Assembly: GCA_949358305.1 (NCBI GenBank)
Contig: OX442314.1
Span: 5,707,087-5,771,086, forward strand
Source: Strigamia acuminata
Lineage: Eukaryota; Arthropoda; Chilopoda; Geophilomorpha; Linotaeniidae
Reading direction: 5' to 3'
DNA length: 64,000 nt
The notes below the pieces were generated by a model. It was not told the origin of the DNA, made no database searches, and worked only from the letters and a program-made list of their open reading frames with translations. This document shows positions 1 through 8,792 of this stretch, piece by piece (the stretch's first letter is position 1; each line of letters begins with the position of its first letter). The position numbers and the translations under genes are program-made.

Positions 1-607
1 ACTTTCTACTGTTTTCCAGAAAAAACAAACAACCTAATTGTTTCTCTCGTATTTGCATTTGATTTTCTAACTCCTTCAGAAGTATGTAACCGGAATATGA
101 AGGTATGGTAAAAACTAAAATCATTGGACAGAAAAATACCTCAACAAAGTGAGAGTCCGATCGACTGGAATCCTGTTCACCCACAGGGTAACCAGATTTG
201 GCGAAAGAAAAACCTGGACAATGCACAATTTCTCAAAACATTAGTGTGATCGCTTGGCCACCCGATGGTGGCCTGGGTAGATGGGAGACTCTGACCCTAG
301 ACAACAATTCATAAAAGTAAACATAAAAGCAAACAATCTGGAGTCCCTGTCTTATTGTTACGTAAGCTCATCCCAAGCTGCTATGGCTAACATCATGCTG
401 TCATATTAGTCACGCAATCCGGGAAGAATCATTTTGTCGCCAGACGATTAGTAGACTAAATAATCGTCTCCAAAAAATTGCTCTGGCTGGATTCCCTGGA
501 TCTACCCTTGCTGACTTGACCAGGTATTCAGTAGATAGCAGTCTAATTGGCCAGTAATGGGGTCAGCTAAATTCCTGGAAAAGAGCTTTTTAAAAGGAAA
601 AACTGTA
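1..607. other. Unassigned non-coding DNA
   Basis: No convincing coding region is seen. A short hairpin, GGCCACC-CGAT-GGTGGCC, lies near 255-272. The rest is unremarkable AT-rich sequence. Confidence 0.5.
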
Positions 608-610
608 AAA

Positions 611-656
<46 letters not shown>
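608..656. repeat. AAAT microsatellite
   Basis: About twelve uninterrupted copies of the tetranucleotide AAAT/TAAA. Such runs often mark poly(A)-like tails of retroposons, but no recognisable retroposon body is visible upstream. Confidence 0.95.
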
Positions 657-657
<1 letters not shown>

Positions 658-764
658 GCGGAGCAGGTTTTAGAAACAATCTGCTACGCATCCAATGCAG
701 TGGGGTGTTGCTAAAACCAACTTGGTTAGTGATGAGCAAAAAGTCGACAGTCGCTGATTTATGG

Positions 765-2210
765 TTTAGGAGGGGTTGGACCTATTCCGTCCCGCCCAAA
801 ACCTCCCCTTGGGCCATTTCCGCCCCATCCCAATTCCGCGGCAAATTTTAATATTTAAATTAAATAAAAATTATTTAAATAAAAATAAAATATAATAAAA
901 TTTCGCAAAGCCCAATTCCACCTAAATACATTGCGGGGCAGAATTGGTTTACAACTACCTGAACTGGATCGCTCGGACGAAGTGTCGAATAAAACAGTGT
1001 ACGATCACAAAATCACCGAAAATTCAACTTACTCGCCAACCGGCGGTGCCGAGCGTCGAAGAGAACGTTGCGGATCGTTGTTTGGAGTTTGCGTCCAAGA
1101 TTTATTTGGGCTCGGCGGCGACGGCATTTAATTGTCGTGGGACGAGCGTGCACACTACGAAAACGCCGGATAAGTGGCGTGAGTGAGAGTCGACGTTGCT
1201 GGCCGACAAGCTCGGCGACTTGGACGACATTGCGCCGTGTTCGTCGTCGCCCAAAGCCGTTTACAATGCAATACAGCCGTACAAGTTCTATCAGGATGCT
1301 TCACGACTGCTAAGTGATCCGACAAGTCGACTGCAAATTAATCGCGTGCAAACTGAGTGGCGATATCATCGCTTTGTTCGACCAACACGCGGTGCACGAA
1401 CGAATCCGATTGGAAGAAGTCTAAGTTGAGATGGACATTTTAAGCGAGGACGATTTGGTCAACGTGAAACGCGTTTCGCTCAATCCGCTGATGGATTTGA
1501 CGATGCGCGAGGAGGAAATTCTCTCTTGCAACCGTTCCAGACGTTCGCGGCCAAATCGACCTCGCTTAAAATGTCCATCTCGGCTTGGAGTTGTTTCAGT
1601 CCAAATAAATCTTGGACGGGAACTACAAACAACGATTTGCAACGTTCTCTTCAACGCTCGGCACCACCGGTGGCGAGTAAGTTGAATTTCCGGTGATTTT
1701 GTAAACGTACACTCTTCTTTTCGACACTCCGTCGCCCTCCGTCCGAGCGATCCAGGTCAAGTCGTTGTAAACATTCTGTGGCTCTCTGTTCGGTATTTTC
1801 CGTCGGAGCGATGCAGTTTGGGTCGATTTGGACATTTTCCTTCGCGATTTCCTTCTACAATGCAGAGAAACTGCTCTCGAACGTTTCGCAAGACACGTCG
1901 ACGTCGCACCGACCGATCACCGGCGACGGCTGCAATTCCAGTGTTAATTTGTTGATTTGTTTATTCCTGTATGTATTGTTTATTACATAACAGAAATAAA
2001 ACAAATTTCAGACATCAAATATTTTGGATTGGAATTGGGACTGGGCGGAATTGGGACTGGGGCGGAATTGTGAGGGGCGGAATTGGGACGAGCGGATTTG
2101 GATTGCATCAAGGCAGAATTGCAACCTTTTTTACCGAGAGGGGCGGTTTTGGAACCTGTGGAATTGGTTCTGGCGGAAATGAACCCCGTCCGTCTAGGAG
2201 CCGTCTATGA
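765..2210. repeat. Palindromic repeat block with decayed gene-like fragments
   Basis: The segment is arranged as nested inverted repeats. The stretch 949-1110 reappears inverted at about 1600-1772, and 1431-1459 reappears inverted at 1551-1579 with a single mismatch. Both outer arms hold GC-rich words such as AATTCCGCCCC (near 820-840 and, inverted, near 2040-2175). Translations of the arms are similar to each other (a WIAR...EENVA..RCL pattern) but contain stops, so they look like two decayed copies of the same captured coding fragment. I do not recognise the parent protein. It may be a fold-back element that picked up host exon sequence. Confidence 0.5.
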
Positions 2211-2609
2211 GGCCCACCTATATGTTTCATAAATGTATTTCAATTATGTTAATGACAATTTCAATATGTGATTCAATGAAGTATTGAAATTTAATTTAAT
2301 TTTAATATGCATCACAAAGTGAACCCCAAATCTGTATGATTAAGTTGAATGCATCAATTTTCTCTTCCCTAAGTTAAAACACAAAACCACCTAATTTTGA
2401 ATTAAATAATATTACTCAGTTATTCCTAAACAACAAGGAAGAGGAAGTTAACTTTCTGGAATCGTTGCCTTCAGTCTATGGATGGATGAATAGTGCAATA
2501 CTTCGAGTAATTACGGTAACTAATTATAAATATACTATGAACTATGAAATATACTATATACTATGAACACAGTACATCATGTTTATACTGACCTTGATTT
2601 TATCAATAG
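2211..2609. other. AT-rich sequence upstream of channel exons
   Basis: Most likely intron of the DEG/ENaC gene that follows. No exon of that family was recognised here. A short run of ACTATGAA-type repeats sits near 2535-2570. Confidence 0.4.
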
Positions 2610-3537
2610 ATTGTGCAAAGAAATGCAAAGCGTAATCCATGTGAAGAAAACAAAACTGCTTATTTGGCGTGCAAAAAGGCTTGCATGCAAAACAATTTAT
2701 TTAGAAGTATTAACTGCAGGTGTGGTTAAATAGTTGATTTCATTTTATTCACATCTCAGTGTTGATTTTCTGTATTAGCAAGCCTGTCTACAACTATTCA
2801 CAAATCTATAGCGTATTTTGCGGAATTTAAGACGGGCTTTTCTTTACTTAGAAAAGTCAACCAAATATTTGTGCATGTTTTATGGTCCAAAGTGGGTCTT
2901 ATTGTAGAAAATCAGGGAATCCCATAAAATTAAGTCAGGGTTTCCCACGAGAATAAATCGAGGAATTGTGAAAATAATAATTAAAAATAATATTTAAGAA
3001 TTTTTTTAATGACAACATTATTTTTTATAAAAATTGTCTCCGTGTCTTTTGCTCTGTAAAAAAAACAGTGTTCCTTATTTTCATTGAGTACGTTTTTATT
3101 TATTTTATATGTTTTGCTGTCATTTATTCGTGAACTAAAAGTTACTTCTTATTTACAGATTACCGTATATGTCAGGATCTAATTTGCCAGATTGCAACAC
3201 TACAAAAGCTGTTACTACCGCTCATCGAATGTACATCAATAACTGCGATTCGAATCAAAAAGAGTGCAAATGTAAACGACCTTGCGAAAATATTTTTTAC
3301 CAAACTACGTTGTATGGGAGTAAGTTACCAGCTGACTACATCACGTTTATAACCGTTCGATTAGCCGATAGTTTCACCGAGAACATAGAAGAGCACGAGA
3401 AATATCCAATATCTCAATTGTTAAGCGATATCGGCAGCATTCTAGGATTAACTTTGGGAATGTCATTATTATCGTTCTACATTTGCATTCTAAACACTTT
3501 TAATTGGTTCAAAGTCTGTTTGGTAAATCGTCGTTAA
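2610..3537 (+). CDS. DEG/ENaC (pickpocket-like) sodium channel, last two exons, partial
   Basis: Two exons can be read: 2610-2719 (after an ATAG acceptor, ending at a GCAG|GTGTGG donor) and 3159-3537 (after TTTACAG, ending at TAA). The splice is in phase and makes the RLPYMSG segment. The first exon encodes closely spaced cysteines (YLACKKACM), and the second continues with LPDC, a CKCKRPC cluster and then a hydrophobic segment with LGLTLGMSLLS. This is the family's second transmembrane helix with its G.S selectivity-filter signature. Members form trimeric, amiloride-sensitive sodium channels in the plasma membrane. Both exons belong to the extracellular finger/palm to C-terminus region. The first transmembrane helix and most of the ectodomain must lie upstream of the window or in unrecognised exons, or be missing. 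The cytoplasmic tail is very short. Whether the gene is intact cannot be told here. Confidence 0.8.
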
Positions 3538-4336
3538 TTTGTGGCATTGTTTACAATTTTCAAATCAAAATTTCACAATTACACAAGTTCAGACAATTTT
3601 TCCAAATTTTTCCAATTGCCATTATATTTCGATTTGCGTTGTTGCAAAAACTATTTTGTGATGAGTAAAATGCCTTTTGAACCTCCAGCACATCTCACAA
3701 TCTAAACTCTACAGCGAAGGCAGAAATAATAGAAAAAGCAGAAATTCATGTACCATTTAAACTTCCGTATCTTATTTCATTGTACGATATAATTGTACGT
3801 TAAACATTAATAAATCTGCTTCGTTTTCGTGTTGTTTCATTGCGGTGCCAGCATTCGTTCTTTATCATTTAAAAAAAAAACTAGAAACGCATTTTTTTCT
3901 GTGAGGGACAGAACATCTAAATCAGCTATCGCAAGTAAACGGTTGTCAAGTCGTTTCTGCCACGCGGTTGCCCATTTTATATCGCCCACCGGACGTTGTA
4001 AAAATAATTTAAACAGTTGTAAAATTCATCTAACCTGCTTGTTGGGTGTATTTTGTGCCCAGGAATTGATTGCCATTGATGGTTTGGTGGTCCCAAATGA
4101 TCTAGAGGGTTGAGACCACATCTCGGACAGGTGAGATTTCCGAGGGTGGTTTTTCGGCCATTAGTGTCTATCTCGCATTTTTTATGACGTCATGTATCCA
4201 GAATTTGGGGTTTAATTCTATTTTGAAGCGATTTTAAAATCTGTACGATAATGAATAAATGTTTCATTAATTTTAGTATTATTTGATGTTTTGAAATAAT
4301 GAATACGTTACGTGGAATGTATTTAGAATTAATATA
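3538..4336. other. 3' flank of the channel gene, no other gene seen
   Basis: Contains an AATAAA at 3809-3814 that could serve the channel transcript. The open stretch at 3829-4113 has no recognisable features and is probably chance. Confidence 0.5.
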
Positions 4337-4648
4337 CAGGGTGTCCCAAAAGTCTGAACCACCCCAAATAATTTCCAAAATACTTGAGATATCAGAAAAC
4401 TGAAGAAAAACTCATAGGGGAAATCTTTCATTGCAAATCTGATGGGATCCTCAAATTTGACCTCAAAGGTCATTTTCAAGGTTATTCACTTGCTAACTTC
4501 TAAACCAATCAGGTTAGAGCAAAATTTCCAATTACTAAGTTGTAGAGAATCATCTAATTAGTCTAGAACCGTTCTTAAAAAAATTATTTCTTACGGAAAG
4601 GTTTTGAGAAAAAAAGGTTTGAAATGTTAGTCTACTCAGCTTTGTAAC
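4337..4648. mobile_element. Left long terminal inverted repeat of a TA-target DNA transposon (GGGTGTCCC type)
   Basis: Starts CAGGGTGTCCCAAAAGTCTG after a TA dinucleotide. The whole stretch of about 312 bp reappears inverted at 17668-17980. Together the arms form a fold-back element with a spacer of only about 150 bp, into which LTR element 1 has jumped. No transposase remains. Sharing of inner words with the element at 17985-18749 indicates one family. Confidence 0.8.
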
Positions 4649-4715
4649 TCAGCTTTTTAACTTAAAACTATTGAGGCAACCAAGCTAATCCTCAATTAGG
4701 ACACTTTATTGGGTC

Positions 4716-4719
4716 ATAC
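4716..4719. repeat. Target-site duplication ATAC (left) of LTR element 1
   Basis: ATAC here and ATAC at 17588-17591 flank the element exactly, as expected for Ty3/Gypsy integrases that make 4-bp duplications. Confidence 0.85.
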
Positions 4720-4902
4720 TGTGGTGACCCAGTTGGATAAGTGTCCCCCCAGGGCGGATACTTGTCCTATGAGTCACTATGATTAAAGAGTCGTTCCCCC
4801 CCGAGTTGGCTCCACCTCCCCATGGCAGGTGTGTGCCCCGAGGGGGAGGAAGCGGCTGGTGGTCAGCCCCCATTGGTTGATCGCCGGCCCTTCACCCCAC
4901 TG

Positions 4903-4910
4903 CATAAAAG
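4903..4910 (+). promoter_or_regulatory. TATA-like box in 5' LTR of element 1
   Basis: CATAAAAG, followed about 25-30 bp downstream by the likely start of R. It is repeated in the 3' LTR. Confidence 0.45.
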
Positions 4911-5137
4911 GCTGTGTTTCCCGCCTAAAGACAGAACTTACACAAACGACACCAAGAACACAGCAACTACCTCACCGTCAGGCCAACTTCAACTACAAGT
5001 TAGGATTGATCGAGGATCGCTGAGTAAAGTGCAAACTGTAACTCTCACGAAGTCACTTGCGAGCTATTCCTGCGAAAGCACGAGAATAGCCCTTGTGAAA
5101 TCACCCAGAATAATCGCCCAGACGATTATTCGCCGAA

Positions 5138-5143
5138 GTAAGT
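5138..5143 (+). promoter_or_regulatory. Candidate splice donor in the element 1 leader
   Basis: GTAAGT, a perfect consensus donor within R. It could join the LTR leader to the acceptor at about 13209 (pyrimidine run, then CCCCCAAAG) ahead of the third gene's first exon. Element 2 has GTGAGT in its own leader at 23168-23173. Confidence 0.35.
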
Positions 5144-5541
5144 GTCCGAGTGCTTTGTAGGGAACCCCAAAGTTCCTAGACGAGGCCTCTGCGACGCTAA
5201 ACAAACCCTAGACAACAGGCACGGATAGAAGACTCGAAAGAGCATTCCACCGCGTCCGTGAAGACGAATCCGTGACGAATTAACGACAACTCGAGACGCC
5301 GCCTTTGTTCCGCCGACCACGCGGAATCGACGACGCCATCTTGAGAAATCCTTTGTTCGACGCTGACCACGTCGACTCTAGAATTATTACTGAGTGTATT
5401 TTAAAGGCATAAAGCCTGGTGAATAAATTACCTGTTTATTTACATACATTTGGTATTCATTTGGGTATTTACATAATTGATCACAGGTAAAGTATTACAC
5501 GTTAGCGCTATTTAAACCTATACCAAGTAGGACGCGACACG

Positions 5542-5559
5542 TGGGGGTCTGTCCGGGAT
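5542..5559 (+). other. Primer-binding site of element 1 (proline-tRNA-like)
   Basis: TGGGGGTCTGTCCGGGAT begins two bases (CG) after the LTR. It resembles the well-known proline-tRNA primer site of murine retroviruses, with differences in the middle four bases. The matching arthropod tRNA should be checked. Confidence 0.65.
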
Positions 5560-5633
5560 TTAGAAATAAATCTCAAATCTGAACTTGTGATCTCTCAATA
5601 AGATAACCCAAATCGTAGAATTACCGAAAGAAA

Positions 5634-8600
5634 ATGTCAGACAAAGACGAGCAATCCACGTCTGAAACCGAGCAGAGAATGCCCGAGAAGGGAAAAAGGA
5701 CCTCCGACTACCACCTGAGATCGGATGGTCCCGTCCCTGAAATGTCCGCAAAGGCGAAAGCCCGAGCGAATAAAAGGAGAGCGAAGGCGCAGAAAGAGGA
5801 GCAAGCTGCATCGCTCGCGGCCCTAGACGGGCCAGAGCGAGAGCGGGTTCCCTTGAATATGCAACCCTTCGAGGATACCGATCCGGAAGCCATAGAAAAT
5901 CGAGAAGAAATTCGCGACGTATCGCCAGGACGAGTATCGATATTGATGACCGAGGAGACGAATGAAGCTCCGAAAATAACGGTCACGGTCGGCACGAATC
6001 CATCGCCACCCACGGCTCAGACGTCCGTGGAGCAAACCCCACGAAAAAACGACGGCGGGACCCCGATAACCCCCCGAGTTACGGCGAGTCCTGCGGTTGT
6101 TTCCTTCGAGGTATCTCACCTAATTCGGTTGACACGGCAAGCTGCCCAACTGAAAGCGATGATAGACATTCCAGTAGGAACGTCAGTCTGGGAATCGATT
6201 ACTCTACTCACTGACGCTATCTGCGCGGCACAAGCCCCGACGCCGGTCGCAAGACCAGCAGCGGAGACGCCCATGCCCCAGGTAACGCCCAGTGACACCG
6301 GAGGTTTCGCGCCAGACCCCAACCGGGCACTTCACCAATCCAGAGAGAAGGCCCGCGAAGAAGCCAGACAAGAAGCGACTAATCGCCAACGAAGACTGAG
6401 CGCAGAGCGGCGAGAACTCTGGAAGGAAGAGGAAGAAAGGGAGCAACGCGAAAGAAGAACCACCGAGAGAACAGAAAAACTGGTCCAAAAAATGAGGGAG
6501 GAACGAGAAGCTAAAATTCGAAAAGAATGGAACGCCACGGTGGAAGGGCGACATCGAGAAGCTCAAGAGTACGAGGACCAATTTCAAGCGCTCGTAGCTC
6601 AAAGAAAAGCAGAAAAGCTACAAATGTTGCGAGAAGAAGCCATTTTACAACACCAAAAATGGGAAGAACAACATCGCGAGAGGTTGAGAGAAGAGGAAGC
6701 CAGAAAAGAAAAGGAACAGTTCCTGAAAGAGAAAGAGGAATGGGACCGAGTCAGATGGACCGAAGAGTACAAAGCAAAGAAACAAGCCATAATAGATGAG
6801 CAAAAAAGATGGGAAGCCGAAAACTGGGAGAAAGAAACAGAAAAGTTCCAAAAAGAGTACGAACAAGGTGTCTCGGGCAGGAAGAAAAGGGAAGAAAACC
6901 CGAAACGGAAGTCAGAACCCCCAAGCGGCTCTGATACCGACACAGGAGAAGATGCAGCAAAGCCGGCAAAAACGGCAAAAAGGGGGAAATCTCAAAAGAG
7001 AGACGGATCGGTCCCAAAAACAAAGGACCGTCACCCCTCAAAAAGATCCGAGACGGGAGCAGCCATCGACGCGTTACTCGAAAAGAAAAACGCAAATAAA
7101 AATCGGGAACGCCCCGAAAGCGAGGAAAACAGATGGCATTCTTTTTACGAGAACAACGACGGAGGGGAGCCGCCGCCATCCGGAGGCTCGAAACAGAAGA
7201 AGGCTGGCGGAGAGACCCCACCGAGAGGGCCGAGGTTTCACCCCCAAGGAGATCCCTCCGAGCCCTCCGATTCGTCGGACGACGACCATCCGAGTCGACC
7301 GTCTACAGGGAGGAGTCAAGAAGACAGCGATGGGCACCGGTCGAACCGGCCGAATGCTTCAGACCGCTCCTCCCGGAGCTCCAACCCTCGTTCGGAGGAA
7401 GGGAACTTTCAGGACTCATCTGACCGACATTACACGATGTCTGAGCTAGGCCGAGCCCTGCTGAACTCTTTCAGAAGAGAAGGAATAGATCTAGGCCATC
7501 CAGGCGACGAACATAATCGCGCCGGAGAGAGGGTTAAGCGCAAATATGGCGTACGAAACGAACCAAGCAGCGAAGCCACGGGTAACATCCGTTGGCAACA
7601 CTACATACAAACACGATTCGACGGTTCGTGGAAGGCCGGAGACCGCTTCCTAGACGAAGTAATGCGTATCAAGAAAGCGACAAAAGCCACCGTCGCCGAC
7701 ATGCTAACCCACGGTCTAGTGGAGCTAACCACGGGGTCAGCTCGAGAATGGTATCAGGGACTGAAAAACCCAACCTGGGACGATTTTCTCGTCCGTTTCG
7801 ATCTCCGATACGGCGAGACTCCAGACGAGATCAGTAACAAATTACGTGGTCTACGGCAAGCCCCAGGAGAAACATTAGCCGACTACGACGCCCGAGCGAA
7901 ACTCCTGTTTGCAAGAGCGCCGTACGAAATAAACCCCGCTGGTTTTACGATGATCTTTTACGGAGGATTATCGGCCCACTCGCAAAGAATTCTGCTAGAC
8001 ATGCGTGCACCCCGCACTGGCGATTACCAAGATGTCAGTAACTATCTTCTAACAAACACGTTAGAAATAGAACAGCGGTATTACGCCACTCTGCCCCCGG
8101 AAGAAGCTGACGCGCACGAGAAACGGTTGCAGACGAGCGCCGAACGCCACAAGACCTCAGAAAAATTAATGAGGCCAAGTGAATATTTGAGCGGCATAAT
8201 GAGTCTCACCGAAGCATCCTTCGGACGAATGCTGACGCCTAAAGCAGGCAGTATTCTTCCAGCCAACCCGATAGCTGCCCCAAAGAAAGCACCGGCAGCG
8301 ACGGCGATGCAGGTGACCTCGACGGACTCCACCCAGATGGAGAAAGTCGAAGAGACAACACCTCTCGCCACGGCTAAAGAAGAGGAGCCAGCATCGAGCG
8401 ACGAGGAAGCCCTAAATGAGCACCTCGAAAACTTATCGACGGGATGCGACGATCAAGGTCCCTATTTGCACCATGCACACCGGGCCTTGGCAATCACACA
8501 ATTCAGAGCACACGTGCAAGCAACAAAAGCGAGAGGAGCATTGGGAGGAAAAAGACGATTCCCGACGCCCTTCGTCCCGAAAAAACCGGGATTCACTCCC

Positions 8601-8774
8601 ACAGGGGATAAAAGTAACATCAAATGTTACAGCTGTGGAGAATACGGCCACTACTCAGATAAATGTGAGAAAACCGTCAAAGAAAAGGACATCATGCAAA
8701 CCATGATGAAAATGATGATGGAGTTAAGAACTGATCTGGCAAAAAACTTCCAAGCGCAGGCGTCGCCGAAATAA
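5634..8774 (+). CDS. gag: Gag polyprotein, element 1 (1046 aa)
   Basis: Structural protein of the retrotransposon particle. The start is the ATG 74 bp after the primer site. The N-terminal quarter has a DYHLRSDGP motif (residues 25-33) that element 2 shares. Residues about 240-420 are Glu/Arg/Lys-rich and strongly predicted to be a long coiled coil, followed by a Ser/Pro/Arg-rich linker. Residues about 600-800 hold the capsid-type retrotransposon Gag domain (GNIRWQHYIQTRFDGSWKAG, AREWYQGL, FDLRYGETP), closely matched in element 2. One CCHC zinc knuckle (CYSCGEYGHYSDKC) lies at residues 998-1011. The length is large for Ty3/Gypsy Gag (usually 300-500). The reading frame ends just after a slippery heptamer, so most ribosomes should make Gag and a minority Gag-Pol. 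Confidence 0.93.
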   Translation: MSDKDEQSTSETEQRMPEKGKRTSDYHLRSDGPVPEMSAKAKARANKRRAKAQKEEQAASLAALDGPERERVPLNMQPFEDTDPEAIENREEIRDVSPGRVSILMTEETNEAPKITVTVGTNPSPPTAQTSVEQTPRKNDGGTPITPRVTASPAVVSFEVSHLIRLTRQAAQLKAMIDIPVGTSVWESITLLTDAICAAQAPTPVARPAAETPMPQVTPSDTGGFAPDPNRALHQSREKAREEARQEATNRQRRLSAERRELWKEEEEREQRERRTTERTEKLVQKMREEREAKIRKEWNATVEGRHREAQEYEDQFQALVAQRKAEKLQMLREEAILQHQKWEEQHRERLREEEARKEKEQFLKEKEEWDRVRWTEEYKAKKQAIIDEQKRWEAENWEKETEKFQKEYEQGVSGRKKREENPKRKSEPPSGSDTDTGEDAAKPAKTAKRGKSQKRDGSVPKTKDRHPSKRSETGAAIDALLEKKNANKNRERPESEENRWHSFYENNDGGEPPPSGGSKQKKAGGETPPRGPRFHPQGDPSEPSDSSDDDHPSRPSTGRSQEDSDGHRSNRPNASDRSSRSSNPRSEEGNFQDSSDRHYTMSELGRALLNSFRREGIDLGHPGDEHNRAGERVKRKYGVRNEPSSEATGNIRWQHYIQTRFDGSWKAGDRFLDEVMRIKKATKATVADMLTHGLVELTTGSAREWYQGLKNPTWDDFLVRFDLRYGETPDEISNKLRGLRQAPGETLADYDARAKLLFARAPYEINPAGFTMIFYGGLSAHSQRILLDMRAPRTGDYQDVSNYLLTNTLEIEQRYYATLPPEEADAHEKRLQTSAERHKTSEKLMRPSEYLSGIMSLTEASFGRMLTPKAGSILPANPIAAPKKAPAATAMQVTSTDSTQMEKVEETTPLATAKEEEPASSDEEALNEHLENLSTGCDDQGPYLHHAHRALAITQFRAHVQATKARGALGGKRRFPTPFVPKKPGFTPTGDKSNIKCYSCGEYGHYSDKCEKTVKEKDIMQTMMKMMMELRTDLAKNFQAQASPK

Positions 8775-8792
8775 ATTCAGCTTCGTCTGCGC
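8735..8792 (+). promoter_or_regulatory. -1 ribosomal frameshift module, element 1 gag/pol
   Basis: The pol frame opens after a TGA at 8732-8734 and overlaps gag to 8774. Within the overlap is A AAA AAC (8741-8747) in the correct gag phase, a six-base spacer, then a nine-pair stem: GCGCAGGCG (8754-8762) with CGTCTGCGC (8784-8792), one pair being G-U. The gag stop TAA (8772-8774) falls in the loop. Slipping one base back at the heptamer leads directly into the pol frame without a stop. No clear pseudoknot partner was found by eye. Confidence 0.88.

Larger units (their letters stand above)
4720..5539 (+). repeat. 5' LTR of element 1
   Basis: Begins TGTGGTGACCC and ends GACGCGACA, with TGT/ACA inverted termini. 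The same 820-bp sequence is repeated at 16768-17587. A TATA-like CATAAAAG lies at 4903-4910 and a poly(A) signal AATAAA at 5422-5427, so U3 is about 200 bp and R about 500 bp (inferred). Confidence 0.95.
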
